A model generated the notes under the pieces. That model was not told the origin of the DNA. It was given only the letters and a program-made list of their open reading frames with translations, and ran no database searches. A stretch of 25,245 nt of DNA, from positions 1-25,245 of the forward strand of contig CAZUAH010000168.1 in assembly GCA_964617665.1 (NCBI GenBank). The letters are read 5' to 3'. The DNA comes from JADHUC01 sp964617665 (GTDB taxonomy: Bacteria > Planctomycetota > Planctomycetia > Pirellulales > Pirellulaceae). Within the stretch, counting starts at the first letter, position 1. Each line of letters starts with the position of its first letter. A program made the position numbers and the translations under genes. Positions 17,950 to 25,095 of the stretch are shown here, piece after piece.

Positions 17950-18642
17950 ATGCAAGCAACCCTGACGGAAAAATCCTACCAGCATATTCGCCAGATGCTT
18001 GTCCGGGCGGAATTGCGACCCGGCCAGCGGCTGGTGACGCGAACACTGGCCGAGGAGATCGGCGTAAGCTTGGCTCCCGTGCGCGAGGCGTTGTACCGAT
18101 TGGCCACCGAGGGCCTTGTTGAACACGTGCCGGGAGCGGGTGCCTTTGTTCGTTCAGCCGATCCCCAAGATCTCGACGAGTTGTACGTATTGCGCGACGC
18201 CGTCGAGAGCTGTGCGGCCGCCGAAGCAGCCCGCTACGTCAACGATGACCAACTCACTGAATTGGACGCCATCGTCGACGACTGGTGCGAGATCGCCGCG
18301 GCGATTGCCGGCAACTCTGACGGGCACGCCACGCGACGGCAACTGGATCGATGGCTCGACAACGAGGAGCAGTTTCATGATATCCTGGTACGAGCCTCCC
18401 GAAACCGGTTGTTGGCAAAGGTCATCAATGACCACCGCGCGATCAGCGAAGTGTTTGAAGCTCAACGCGATGATCCGGCGCTCCTGACACACGAGGTGGC
18501 CGAGCGGACTTGTCGTGATCGCCGCGCGTTGATGGACGCCTTGCGTGATCGTGATCCGGCCAAGACGCGGCAACTGATGAGCGATCAGATACAGAAAGGC
18601 AAGCGTACCGTACTAGCCTTCCTGCGACAGAAGAGACGATGA
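17950..18642 (+). CDS. GntR-family transcriptional regulator, FCD (FadR-like) subfamily
   Basis: A 230-residue DNA-binding protein. Residues 7-68 form the GntR winged helix (AEEIGVSLAPVREALYRLATEGLVE is the recognition region) and about 75-222 the all-helical FCD ligand domain. FCD regulators usually bind metal through an Asp and three His. Here His143 in EEQFHDIL is present, but the positions expected in EHRAL and at the last helix are Arg191 and Asp212, so the metal site looks incomplete. E. coli NanR belongs to this subfamily and responds to sialic acid; divergent orientation to a sialic-acid operon suggests an analogous local repressor, which is inference. The start ATG has GGTGA nine bases upstream. 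The stop overlaps the next gene's ATG (ATGA). Confidence 0.88.
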   Translation: MQATLTEKSYQHIRQMLVRAELRPGQRLVTRTLAEEIGVSLAPVREALYRLATEGLVEHVPGAGAFVRSADPQDLDELYVLRDAVESCAAAEAARYVNDDQLTELDAIVDDWCEIAAAIAGNSDGHATRRQLDRWLDNEEQFHDILVRASRNRLLAKVINDHRAISEVFEAQRDDPALLTHEVAERTCRDRRALMDALRDRDPAKTRQLMSDQIQKGKRTVLAFLRQKRR

Positions 18643-19604
18643 ACCAGAAGGAGACTCCATTGGAACTCCGCAAGCTGGGAACAAGTGATCTGGACGTCAG
18701 TTCGATCGGCTTGGGCTGCGTGACCTTCGGGCGGGAGATCGACGCGGCCACATCCTTTGCCGTGTTGGATCGCGCGATGGACGGCGGAATCAACCTGCTG
18801 GACACAGCGGCCGTCTACGGCAACGGGGCATCGGAAACGGTACTTGGTCAATGGTTGAAGGAGCGAGAGCTCCACGATCGAGTCGTCGTTGCGACGAAGG
18901 TCTCGGGGCGGTTGACGGGTGACGCCGTTCGAGACTCGGTCGAGGGCAGCTTGCGACGCCTGGGACGCGATCGGATCGATCTGCTGCAGGCTCATGATTG
19001 GGACCGCCAAACACCGGTGGAACAGACGCTTGAGGCGTTTAACGCGCTGGTGCGCGAAGGCAAGGTCCGTTACGTTGGTTGCAGCAACTGGGATGCGTCT
19101 CAGATTCGTCGCAGCCTAAGAATCCAGGAGTCGAACGGCTTGGCTCCGTTGATTTCCGTCCAGCCGATGTACAATCTCGCGGATCGCAGCATCGAGAAGG
19201 ATCTGTTGCCGTTATGTGCCGAGCGACGGATTGGCGTCATGTCCTACAGCCCGCTCGGAGCTGGCTTTCTGACCGGCAAGTACCGCCCAGAAATCGAGGT
19301 TCCAGAGGGCACTCGATTCGACGTCATCCCTGGTCATCAGGATATCTACTTCACCGAGCGTGGTTTCCGTATCGTGGAAGAGTTGCAGCGAATCTCGGCC
19401 GAAAGTGGAGTTTCCATGGTGAAACTTGCCCTCGGCTGGACGCTCCGCCAAATCGGCGTTACATCGGTTCTGATCGGTGCCCGGCGCACGGAGCACGTAG
19501 ATCAGGCTTTCGTGGCCGAAAAATGGACTCGCGGCGATGCCGCACACCAGTGGTTGGCCAGGCTTACATTGGTATCTCAGTGTGAATCAGTTTCAGACGA
19601 CTAA
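18639..19604 (+). CDS. Aldo/keto reductase
   Basis: A 321-residue cytoplasmic NAD(P)H-dependent oxidoreductase with a TIM barrel. The catalytic tetrad is visible: Asp55 and Tyr60 in LLDTAAVYGNG, Lys87 in VATKVSG, and His119 in LLQAHDWD. GCSNWDASQI, SYSPLGAGFLTGKY and the C-terminal SVLIGARRTEHV (cofactor phosphate-binding region) are characteristic. It overlaps the GntR gene by four bases (ATGA), so the pair is co-transcribed and probably co-regulated with the divergent operon. It may act on a sugar or aldehyde intermediate, but nothing in the sequence names the substrate. The 252 bp that follow, up to 19856, hold no gene I can support. Confidence 0.9.
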   Translation: MNQKETPLELRKLGTSDLDVSSIGLGCVTFGREIDAATSFAVLDRAMDGGINLLDTAAVYGNGASETVLGQWLKERELHDRVVVATKVSGRLTGDAVRDSVEGSLRRLGRDRIDLLQAHDWDRQTPVEQTLEAFNALVREGKVRYVGCSNWDASQIRRSLRIQESNGLAPLISVQPMYNLADRSIEKDLLPLCAERRIGVMSYSPLGAGFLTGKYRPEIEVPEGTRFDVIPGHQDIYFTERGFRIVEELQRISAESGVSMVKLALGWTLRQIGVTSVLIGARRTEHVDQAFVAEKWTRGDAAHQWLARLTLVSQCESVSDD

Positions 19605-19856
19605 GGCAGATCGCCCGCGGGAGAATCGAGCATTGAATCGGAGAGATTGAGACTTCCGATCCAGTGCCATCCCTCCAACCGTTCCAAGCATAACCGTGCC
19701 CGCTAAGCGGACGAACTACCCAGCAAGTATCCACCAGATTTTCATGTCCTCCATTTACAATGGGTCTGTGGTAGAGAACCACTTATTGAAGCCTCCAGAG
19801 GGCCTGTTAGATAGAGCTGCATCGACCCATCATTCGGTTTCCTTCGACGGGGTGCC

Positions 19857-21149
19857 ATGTCTGGTCGTCCCACCTTGCCGGAACCAATTGTCATTACTGG
19901 CATTGGATTAATTGCGTCTGTAGGAAACGACCGCGAAGCGGTCTGGCGTGCGGTCCAACGGGGCGAGAGTAGTTTTGGATACCTGCGCGGCCTGCGTGGC
20001 ATTCCTGACGACGAAATTGTTGCCGCGACGGTGGATCTTGGCGAACCGCTGCGTGGGCGGCTGAAGGCCATTCCGCTGTGCGAGCGAGCGGCCGCCGAAG
20101 CAGTCGCGGACAGCGGCATCGATCTTTCCCAGGTTGACCTCGGCCGATTTGGCTGTTCGATCAGCGGCCACATGGGAGACACAACCTGGGTCGACGAGCA
20201 GCTTGGCAAGCCATTGCCAGTGGATCGCCCTCCTTGGTGGGGTCAGGGGCTCCCTAATACGTCGTGCTCGCGAACGGCCGATAAGTATGGCTTGCGCGGC
20301 CCACGGCTGTCGCACTCGACGGCCTGCTCGACTTCATTGATTAGCATCATGGCGGCGACGCGAGCCATCCGCGACCGCCAATGTGATATCGCCTTGGCGG
20401 GTGGCGCTGATGCCGTCGAACCGTTGTTCGTAGCGGGCTTCGACAGGATGCATGTGTTGGCGAACGATCCGGACCCCAGCCGCGCCTGCCGGCCGTTTGA
20501 CCGCAGCCGCAAGGGGTTCGTGTTTGGCGAAGGCGCCGCGATGTTCGTCATCGAACGTTTGGGCCACGCGATGCGTCGCAACGCCAGCATCTATGCGGAA
20601 ATCAAATCGGCCACGTCGCTCGCCCAGGCATGTCACGTGACGGGGGTGGACGCAGAGAGTGACGCGTTGGAGTACTTGATTCGTACGACTCTGGCACGTG
20701 GAGACGTGGAGCCCGGCGACATTGGCTACATCAATGCGCACGGAACGGGTACGGAGCAGAATGACGCCGCGGAGGCGATAGGCATTCGGCGCTCGCTGGG
20801 GGCCAGCGTCGACAATGTCCGTGTGAGTGCGACGAAGTCGATTTTGGGGCACTTGATCAACGCCGCGGGGGCTGCCGAATTGGCGATCACGACGTTAGCG
20901 TTACGCGACGGATTCGCGCCGCCCACCTTGAATTTGGAGAACCCGGACCCGGTTTGCACGTTCGATTGCGTGCCACAACAGGGCCAAATTGATCGTTTCC
21001 AGCACGCGCTCAAACTGTCGCTCGCGTTCGGCGGGCACCTGGTGGCGATACTGCTCAGTCGCTGGAACGACAAGGCCACGGGATTCACTTACCCGCCGTC
21101 CTCGCAACTGCAACCGTCGACGCCGACGGCAATGGGCCACGCGAACTAG
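19857..21149 (+). CDS. Beta-ketoacyl-ACP synthase family protein (FabF-like)
   Basis: A 430-residue thiolase-fold condensing enzyme. The Cys-His-His triad is complete: Cys157 in STACSTSL, His295 in NAHGTGTEQND and His332 in KSILGHLINAAGA (Lys327 conserved). CRPFDRSRKGFVFGEGAAMFVIE at about 211-233 is typical of KAS II. It extends an acyl-ACP by two carbons using malonyl-ACP. No acyl carrier protein, reductase or dehydratase gene is adjacent, so it is probably not the housekeeping FabF and may serve a specialised lipid or polyketide. The start has a GGGG-type weak ribosome binding site. The last about 25 residues are a low-complexity Ser/Pro/Thr tail. Convergent with the PabB-like gene 57 bp away. 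Confidence 0.88.
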   Translation: MSGRPTLPEPIVITGIGLIASVGNDREAVWRAVQRGESSFGYLRGLRGIPDDEIVAATVDLGEPLRGRLKAIPLCERAAAEAVADSGIDLSQVDLGRFGCSISGHMGDTTWVDEQLGKPLPVDRPPWWGQGLPNTSCSRTADKYGLRGPRLSHSTACSTSLISIMAATRAIRDRQCDIALAGGADAVEPLFVAGFDRMHVLANDPDPSRACRPFDRSRKGFVFGEGAAMFVIERLGHAMRRNASIYAEIKSATSLAQACHVTGVDAESDALEYLIRTTLARGDVEPGDIGYINAHGTGTEQNDAAEAIGIRRSLGASVDNVRVSATKSILGHLINAAGAAELAITTLALRDGFAPPTLNLENPDPVCTFDCVPQQGQIDRFQHALKLSLAFGGHLVAILLSRWNDKATGFTYPPSSQLQPSTPTAMGHAN

Positions 21150-21206
21150 CGTACTGCGATTCTTTACGGTCCCGCCGTCTGCTTCTTCGCGTTGATGGTA
21201 CAGACA

Positions 21207-22451
21207 CTATTGGAATGTGAACTGCGTCCTGCCACGGCCGCCGCCAAAGAGGTCCTTCTGCTGGTCAATCGGTAATGTCGCCCCGTTCCAGAGTCGCGAT
21301 GGGGCGTCCGGAAGCGTCTGCTCGAGAGTGCGGAGCAACGCCCTAGCCTTTACATGGGTTTCTTCAAGTTCCGCCTCCGGGTCGGAGAGGGCAACGATGG
21401 CCCCGCCGATTCCGATGGAGAGAACGCCGCCCGTGGCGACAATCGTGCGTATGACGATGTTCAGATCGGCGCTGCCGTCCAGACCGAAGTACCCAATCGT
21501 ACCGGAGTAGATTCCACGGGGGCCCTCTTCGAGCCGGTCGATAATCTCCATGGTTCGTATTTTCGGGGCACCGGTCATGGATCCGCCGGGAAATGACCGA
21601 CGGACACAGTCCACGGCGCTGCATCCTGCGGGCAGCCGGCCTCGGATTGTGCTGACAAGCTGGTGAACGGTGGCGTAACTCTCCACGTCGAAGAGCTTTG
21701 GAACGCTGATACTGCCGATCTCGCAGATCGACCCTAGGTCGTTCCGGAGAAGGTCGACAATCATGAGATTCTCCGCGCGGTCCTTTTCGCTGTTCAGAAG
21801 CTTGCGTTTGAGGGCTTCGTCTTCCTCAGCCGTGCTGCCGCGTGGGAGGGTCCCTTTAATAGGCTTCGATTCCACGCATCGTGAGTTAACCGTCAAGAAT
21901 CGCTCTGGAGAGGAACTCAGAACCGTAACACCGGGATAGTCGAGATAGGCCGAGTAAGGGGCCGGATTAATGCTCCGCAGTGCCCGGTAGCAATTAAGAG
22001 TGTCCAGATGCCCCGAAACGTGCATCTGATTCGTCAAACACACCTCGCACGAATTACCCTCGCGTATCTCCCTCTTACTCTCTTCGATTCGAGCCAAATA
22101 TTCGGCCGGCCCGTGTCGCAGTTGAACGTCAATCGGACGCTCACGTTCTGCACGCTTCCACGGCTCAGGATCGCTCATGTTTTGAAGTCTATCCTCACAC
22201 CGATCGAACCACGCATCGATACCGTTCGATGAGGCCCCTTCCAAAGCCACCAAATATGCTTTTCGTTGGGCGTGATCGAAGGCGATGAATCTGTCGGCGA
22301 GCACGAACATGGCATCGGGTGTGGTCGACCGGTGTTGATACCGAGAATGGGCACTACACTCGTTCTTCAATTCGTAGCCCAAATAACCTACGTAGCCTCC
22401 GGGAAAGGGAAACGGCAAATCATCATGGTAGTGGGCTATTTTGGATGACAC
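21207..22451 (-). CDS. pabB: PabB-type aminodeoxychorismate synthase component, N-terminally truncated
   Basis: A 414-residue chorismate-binding enzyme. PIKGTLPRG with Lys199 is diagnostic for PabB (TrpE has Ala), and SFPGGSMTGAPK (286-297), LLRNDLG and GIGGAIVALSDPEAE complete the chorismate site. It would make 4-amino-4-deoxychorismate for folate. The sequence begins only about 17 residues before PGGYVGYLGYELKNE, a segment that normally lies well inside the protein; the wording resembles PabA-PabB fused synthases. Upstream in frame there is a TGA at 22460-22458, just two codons before the GTG start at 22451, and no ribosome binding site is visible. The N-terminal region (and any glutaminase domain) therefore appears lost at the junction with the accessory region. 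It may be a pseudogene. Confidence 0.8.
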   Translation of the reverse strand: MSSKIAHYHDDLPFPFPGGYVGYLGYELKNECSAHSRYQHRSTTPDAMFVLADRFIAFDHAQRKAYLVALEGASSNGIDAWFDRCEDRLQNMSDPEPWKRAERERPIDVQLRHGPAEYLARIEESKREIREGNSCEVCLTNQMHVSGHLDTLNCYRALRSINPAPYSAYLDYPGVTVLSSSPERFLTVNSRCVESKPIKGTLPRGSTAEEDEALKRKLLNSEKDRAENLMIVDLLRNDLGSICEIGSISVPKLFDVESYATVHQLVSTIRGRLPAGCSAVDCVRRSFPGGSMTGAPKIRTMEIIDRLEEGPRGIYSGTIGYFGLDGSADLNIVIRTIVATGGVLSIGIGGAIVALSDPEAELEETHVKARALLRTLEQTLPDAPSRLWNGATLPIDQQKDLFGGGRGRTQFTFQ

Positions 22452-22457
22452 GTTAGG

Positions 22458-22814
22458 TCACGGCCAGGTGCCAGTTCCTGGACCGCTCCAAGCATCGCTC
22501 TCTTCGTCCCCGCGTAGATTGGCTATCTCGGTCTCCTGTTCCTTGTACAGACGAGGCGGAACAAAGATCATTGTCCCAAAGAACACAACAAGGAAGAGTG
22601 CACCGACTACAGCCAATCCACACAGTACCCACATCACTCGATTTTCCGTCGCCTGCGTATTCCTTCCACTAGCATAGTAGAACGTCGTGAATGTCGCGAT
22701 TGCGGTTATCAACCATATTGAGCACCGTTTCCAATCTCGCCATCCAAGATGCCTAGCGGAGTCACAGCAGGCCGTTTTGAATACACGCCACCAGTAACGC
22801 AAAGCGTAGATCAT
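22458..22814 (-). CDS. Small membrane protein of unknown function
   Basis: A 118-residue protein I do not recognise. It has two hydrophobic segments (about 31-48, CSIWLITAIATFTTFYYA, and 60-85, ending FFGTMIFV) separated by a short polar loop, then a charged tail (LYKEQETEIANLRGDEES). The N-terminus is basic and aromatic. The ATG at 22814 has GAGG five bases upstream, a good ribosome binding site, but both lie in a strong inverted repeat (22811-22857). The stop lies seven bases from the truncated pabB start, so the last residues (GPGTGTWP) may come from sequence at a recombination junction. Codon use is less GC-rich than the operon. Confidence 0.65.
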   Translation of the reverse strand: MIYALRYWWRVFKTACCDSARHLGWRDWKRCSIWLITAIATFTTFYYASGRNTQATENRVMWVLCGLAVVGALFLVVFFGTMIFVPPRLYKEQETEIANLRGDEESDAWSGPGTGTWP

Positions 22815-22857
22815 GGTCGCCTCGAACTTGACAGAAAGCCAAGAGGCGATACCATGA
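22811..22857 (-). promoter_or_regulatory. Inverted repeat covering the ribosome binding site and start codon
   Basis: TCATGGTCGCCTC (22811-22823) is matched by GAGGCGATACCATGA (22843-22857), giving 13 base pairs with a two-base bulge and a 19-base loop. In the minus-strand mRNA the second arm contains the GAGG ribosome binding site and the AUG of the membrane protein gene, so the hairpin would hide both. The plus strand carries the same GAGG...ATG arrangement but opens only a five-codon frame. Confidence 0.6.
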
Positions 22858-22897
22858 CAGGTGACATCTGATCATGGGCCTCACCGGCTCAACTAAG

Positions 22898-22926
22898 AAA
22901 GCCGCTATCCCCCGATGGCGGCTTTT
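22898..22926 (-). terminator. Candidate intrinsic terminator
   Basis: AAAGCCGC (22898-22905) and GCGGCTTT (22918-22925) form a perfect 8-bp stem around a 12-base loop. It lies 41 bp beyond the lipoprotein stop codon. The minus-strand tail reads TTTCTTAG and the plus-strand tail TTTT, so it could work in either direction; only the minus-strand lipoprotein gene ends nearby. Confidence 0.65.
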
Positions 22927-22966
22927 GCATTGTATAGAAGATCGACCGACTTAGGAAACTGAACGG

Positions 22967-23578
22967 CTAGAGATTTTTCAATCGCTCAGATTCTTGCATC
23001 CGCTCAATAAGATATCGATGAGCATTGGATACGTATTCGGCTTCCAAAGAAACCTCGTAGTTATCGCCAGACAGGATCAGCGATATTTCCTCTTGTTTGG
23101 TCTCCCAGATCGCACCGCACTCCACATGCCCAGACGACAATGCTAATCCCCAGCGATCGCTGTCACCCTTGAACAAATCGTTTAACCAGAGCCATTCGTC
23201 AACAGATGGAGTCCCATGCTTCTTTTCCAGCAAACTCTTGAGGAAACGAAAATCGTCGAAGTACAGATTCTTGTTAGTGTGTTTCTGCTGGAACTCGTAA
23301 CGGGCGCGGCATAGCTTGCCCTCGACGAACAAATACCACAGGGTCGCATCGTACCCGGCAATGTCGGCCTGATATGACATCCCTAATCCGGTGTCCTCGT
23401 CATGAAACAACAGTTCTGCATCCTCCAATTGCTTGACTTCATCCAGCGTCATTCCCCAGCAGACGTTTCTAAAGTCCGGGTTGGCAGGCTTGATAGAACT
23501 GGGCGATGGCTTTGCAGCACACCCGATGAACGCTACCAAGATCAACATCGAACCATAAGCCCTGTGCGAGCATGACAT
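22967..23578 (-). CDS. Predicted lipoprotein of unknown function
   Basis: A 203-residue protein. Residues 1-20 are a lipoprotein signal peptide with hydrophobic core MLILVAFIG and lipidation Cys20, followed by AAKPSPSS, a flexible tether. The mature part begins FRNVCWGMTLDEVKQLE, a short motif seen in several uncharacterised bacterial exported proteins, then alternating beta-strand segments (LWYLFVEGKLCRARYEF) and FDDFRFLKSLLEKKHGTPS. I cannot name a function. ATG 23578 was chosen over the open frame to 23659 because GGAGG lies six bases upstream and it starts the signal peptide. A structured leader (23603-23687) precedes it and a terminator follows at 22898-22926, so it is probably a single-gene unit. 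Confidence 0.75.
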   Translation of the reverse strand: MSCSHRAYGSMLILVAFIGCAAKPSPSSIKPANPDFRNVCWGMTLDEVKQLEDAELLFHDEDTGLGMSYQADIAGYDATLWYLFVEGKLCRARYEFQQKHTNKNLYFDDFRFLKSLLEKKHGTPSVDEWLWLNDLFKGDSDRWGLALSSGHVECGAIWETKQEEISLILSGDNYEVSLEAEYVSNAHRYLIERMQESERLKNL

Positions 23579-23602
23579 GACCAACCTCCGCGCAAAAGAA
23601 AA

Positions 23603-23687
23603 GGGAGCATTGACCCACGCCGCGTCTGATGGCAAGGGTCGTGACTCCCCACACTTCAAGACGTGATCGCATCAAGTCAATGCTCCC
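23603..23687 (-). promoter_or_regulatory. Structured 5' leader with closing 12-bp stem and U-rich tract
   Basis: GGGAGCATTGAC (23603-23614) and GTCAATGCTCCC (23676-23687) are perfect 12-bp inverted arms around 61 bases. On the minus strand the downstream arm is followed at once by TTTTCTTTTG and then, within 20 bases, by the lipoprotein ribosome binding site GGAGG. This layout fits a leader RNA, attenuator or terminator; a small mobile palindrome is also possible. No known riboswitch class was recognised. Confidence 0.45.
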
Positions 23688-23741
23688 GTCAGTCTACGGC
23701 AACTCCTTTCGGGGTACAATGTTCCTCTGACAAATGCCAGA

Positions 23742-24665
23742 CTATCCGTATTGGAGCACGGTGTCGTAGAACTCATTGAAGTTCCACAGATGATCCGTGA
23801 CTCCTGCAAGCATCGCCGCTGGGGGGCGAAGCTTGCCAGACTGTCCGCTCTGATCCGTGTGGCGTGTTCGCCAGACGAAGTTGTAGTATCCGAGAAACAT
23901 CGCCACAGCCGCTTCGAGGCATTCCAGCTTCTTTGAGAAGCCGAGAGACAGGCGGGTGAATCGCTTCATGAATGTGCGGATCGTCAAATTGTGGCGCTCA
24001 ACATGGCTCGTGACTATCGACCACTTCTCGTGATCCTGCATGTTCCGTATCGGGCGGCGATCAGTCGCAACCATCTCGGCAGGAGCATAGCGGCCGGGCA
24101 TATCAGATGAGCGGTAGTCCTTGATGATCTGGCCGTAGCGAACGTAGGGACCGAAAGCCATGTCGACGGCTTCCGGGTAGGCTGCAAAACCATCGGTACT
24201 GACCTGGACAACAGGAACGTATCCGCCGGTCATGTACGCGTGACTGTCCGATGCGTGGGGCGCCGGCAACTGAAGACGGCCGGACAGATCCATCATCAGA
24301 CGACGGGCATTGTCAGCCGATCGCTTGCCAACCAGGAACGAGGGGATCAGCTTGGTTTCTTTGTCCAAGCACGTCCACAAGTACATGTCGCCGATGTCGT
24401 GACGATGGGCTTTCTCATCGACGGTCAGCCGCTTCTGTTTTTTCTCAACGAACGTCCACATTTCATCGATTTCCAAATGCTCCAATCGCAGGTCACGCAT
24501 TACGTCATCCATGAACAGACCGGAGGCATGGCCGAACTCGCGTATCACTCGCTCAACCGTGTTCTTATGGTGCCCAGTGACGCGGCTGGTCGATCTGATC
24601 GAGTTCCCCTCGCAGAGCATCCGCAAGACGAGTTTCCTGCTTTCGTGACTGATTCGATTGGCCAT
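23742..24665 (-). CDS. IS1-family-like DDE transposase
   Basis: A 307-residue single-frame transposase of the long IS1-type group. Residues 1-60 hold an HTH region (LRMLCEGNSIRSTSRVTGHHKNTVERVI). The catalytic triad is Asp67 in LEIDEMWTFV, Asp158 in VSTDGFAAY and Glu223 in SHVERHNLTIRTFMKRFTRLSLGFSKK, followed by AMFLGYYNF. The frame is intact, so the gene may be active, though no terminal inverted repeats were found. The start ATG at 24665 has GGGAGGG about seven bases upstream and is preferred to GTG at 24680. A similar gene alone, without visible ends, could also be a domesticated transposase. It marks the surrounding 22.5-25 kb stretch as accessory DNA. Confidence 0.87.
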   Translation of the reverse strand: MANRISHESRKLVLRMLCEGNSIRSTSRVTGHHKNTVERVIREFGHASGLFMDDVMRDLRLEHLEIDEMWTFVEKKQKRLTVDEKAHRHDIGDMYLWTCLDKETKLIPSFLVGKRSADNARRLMMDLSGRLQLPAPHASDSHAYMTGGYVPVVQVSTDGFAAYPEAVDMAFGPYVRYGQIIKDYRSSDMPGRYAPAEMVATDRRPIRNMQDHEKWSIVTSHVERHNLTIRTFMKRFTRLSLGFSKKLECLEAAVAMFLGYYNFVWRTRHTDQSGQSGKLRPPAAMLAGVTDHLWNFNEFYDTVLQYG

Positions 24666-24700
24666 TTTCGTCCCTCCCACTTGTGTTCTTCTGCATTTAA

Positions 24701-24756
24701 TGTTAAACAGTTATTCGCAGATGTCAATGCTTTGTTGGGATGTTTATTGTTAAACA
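24701..24756. promoter_or_regulatory. Repeated TGTTAAACA sites in a divergent promoter region
   Basis: The nonamer TGTTAAACA occurs at 24701-24709 and 24748-24756 in an AT-rich gap between the transposase gene (minus) and a small DNA-binding-like gene (plus). The second copy is also part of an inverted pair, TGTTTA (24741-24746) and TAAACA (24751-24756). They could be operator sites for the small protein; this is inferred from position and symmetry only. Confidence 0.45.
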
Positions 24757-24805
24757 TCAAATATTTCCGGAATTTGTCCGAAATCACTACTGGAGGAAAC
24801 AAGTT

Positions 24806-25003
24806 GTGGGAAAGAAGAAGTCGAAACAGGAAAAGCGTGGACGCGGTAGGCCAACCCTGGAGGATGGCTCCAGGAAGTCTGTCATCGTGGGAATCCGCAT
24901 GTCAGAGGACGATCGTGAGCTACTCAATCAGGCATCTGACGGCAAGATCTCGGATTGGGCACGGAAGATCCTCTTGACCGCTGCCAAGCGAAAGCTACGA
25001 TGA
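24806..25003 (+). CDS. Small basic protein, possible ribbon-helix-helix DNA-binding protein
   Basis: A 65-residue protein starting at GTG 24806, chosen because GGAGG at 24792-24796 lies nine bases upstream; an ATG at 24740 in the same frame has no ribosome binding site and overlaps the presumed operator repeats. The N-terminus is very basic and contains KRGRGRPT, an AT-hook-like patch. The rest (KSVIVGIRMSEDDRELLNQAS, then ISDWARKILLTAAKRK) has a beta-strand followed by two helices, the layout of ribbon-helix-helix proteins such as plasmid CopG or relaxosome accessory factors. I cannot assign a family firmly. It is divergent from the transposase gene and may regulate itself through the TGTTAAACA sites. 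Confidence 0.6.
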   Translation: MGKKKSKQEKRGRGRPTLEDGSRKSVIVGIRMSEDDRELLNQASDGKISDWARKILLTAAKRKLR

Positions 25004-25007
25004 CAAG

Positions 25008-25073
25008 TGGAGTCGCTGAGAGTTGAACTCAGGGCCAAGCGGTCATAAGCCGCTGGCTCCACCCGGCGACCCC
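25008..25073 (-). tRNA. tRNA-like sequence, UAU anticodon, shortened D-arm
   Basis: A 66-nt minus-strand sequence with a 7-bp acceptor stem (GGGGTCG with CGACTCC, one G-U pair) and discriminator A. The T-arm is canonical: stem CTGAG/CTCAG around TTCAACT. The anticodon arm has stem AGCGG/CCGCT and loop CTTATGA, which places UAU (isoleucine AUA codons) at the anticodon. Only 12 bases (CCGGGTGGAGCC) lie between acceptor and anticodon stems, so the 5' half of the D-arm seems deleted. No CCA is encoded. It could be a degenerate tRNA gene, an element-borne tRNA, or a remnant at an integration site. Confidence 0.55.
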
Positions 25074-25077
25074 ATCG

Positions 25078-25095
25078 GGCGGCGGCAACGCCGCC
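25078..25095. repeat. GC-rich hairpin with GCAA loop
   Basis: GGCGGCG (25078-25084) and CGCCGCC (25089-25095) form a perfect 7-bp stem around a GCAA tetraloop, followed on the plus strand by TCTCTT. It sits next to the 5' end of the tRNA-like sequence. It could terminate the plus-strand small gene, but the T-tract is weak. Confidence 0.4.

Noticed and set aside
17855..18046. Upstream extension of the URO-D-like gene
   Set aside because: It would cross the divergent regulator start and has no family resemblance; the family's usual start is at MDSRERV.
23685..24722. A complete insertion sequence with defined ends
   Set aside because: The ends inside the 9-bp direct repeats do not match as inverted repeats, so boundaries cannot be called; only the transposase gene is annotated.
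25008..25073. Reading the tRNA-like sequence on the plus strand
   Set aside because: The anticodon loop would have C instead of U at position 33, no TTCRANY T-loop is present, and the acceptor stem gains a mismatch.
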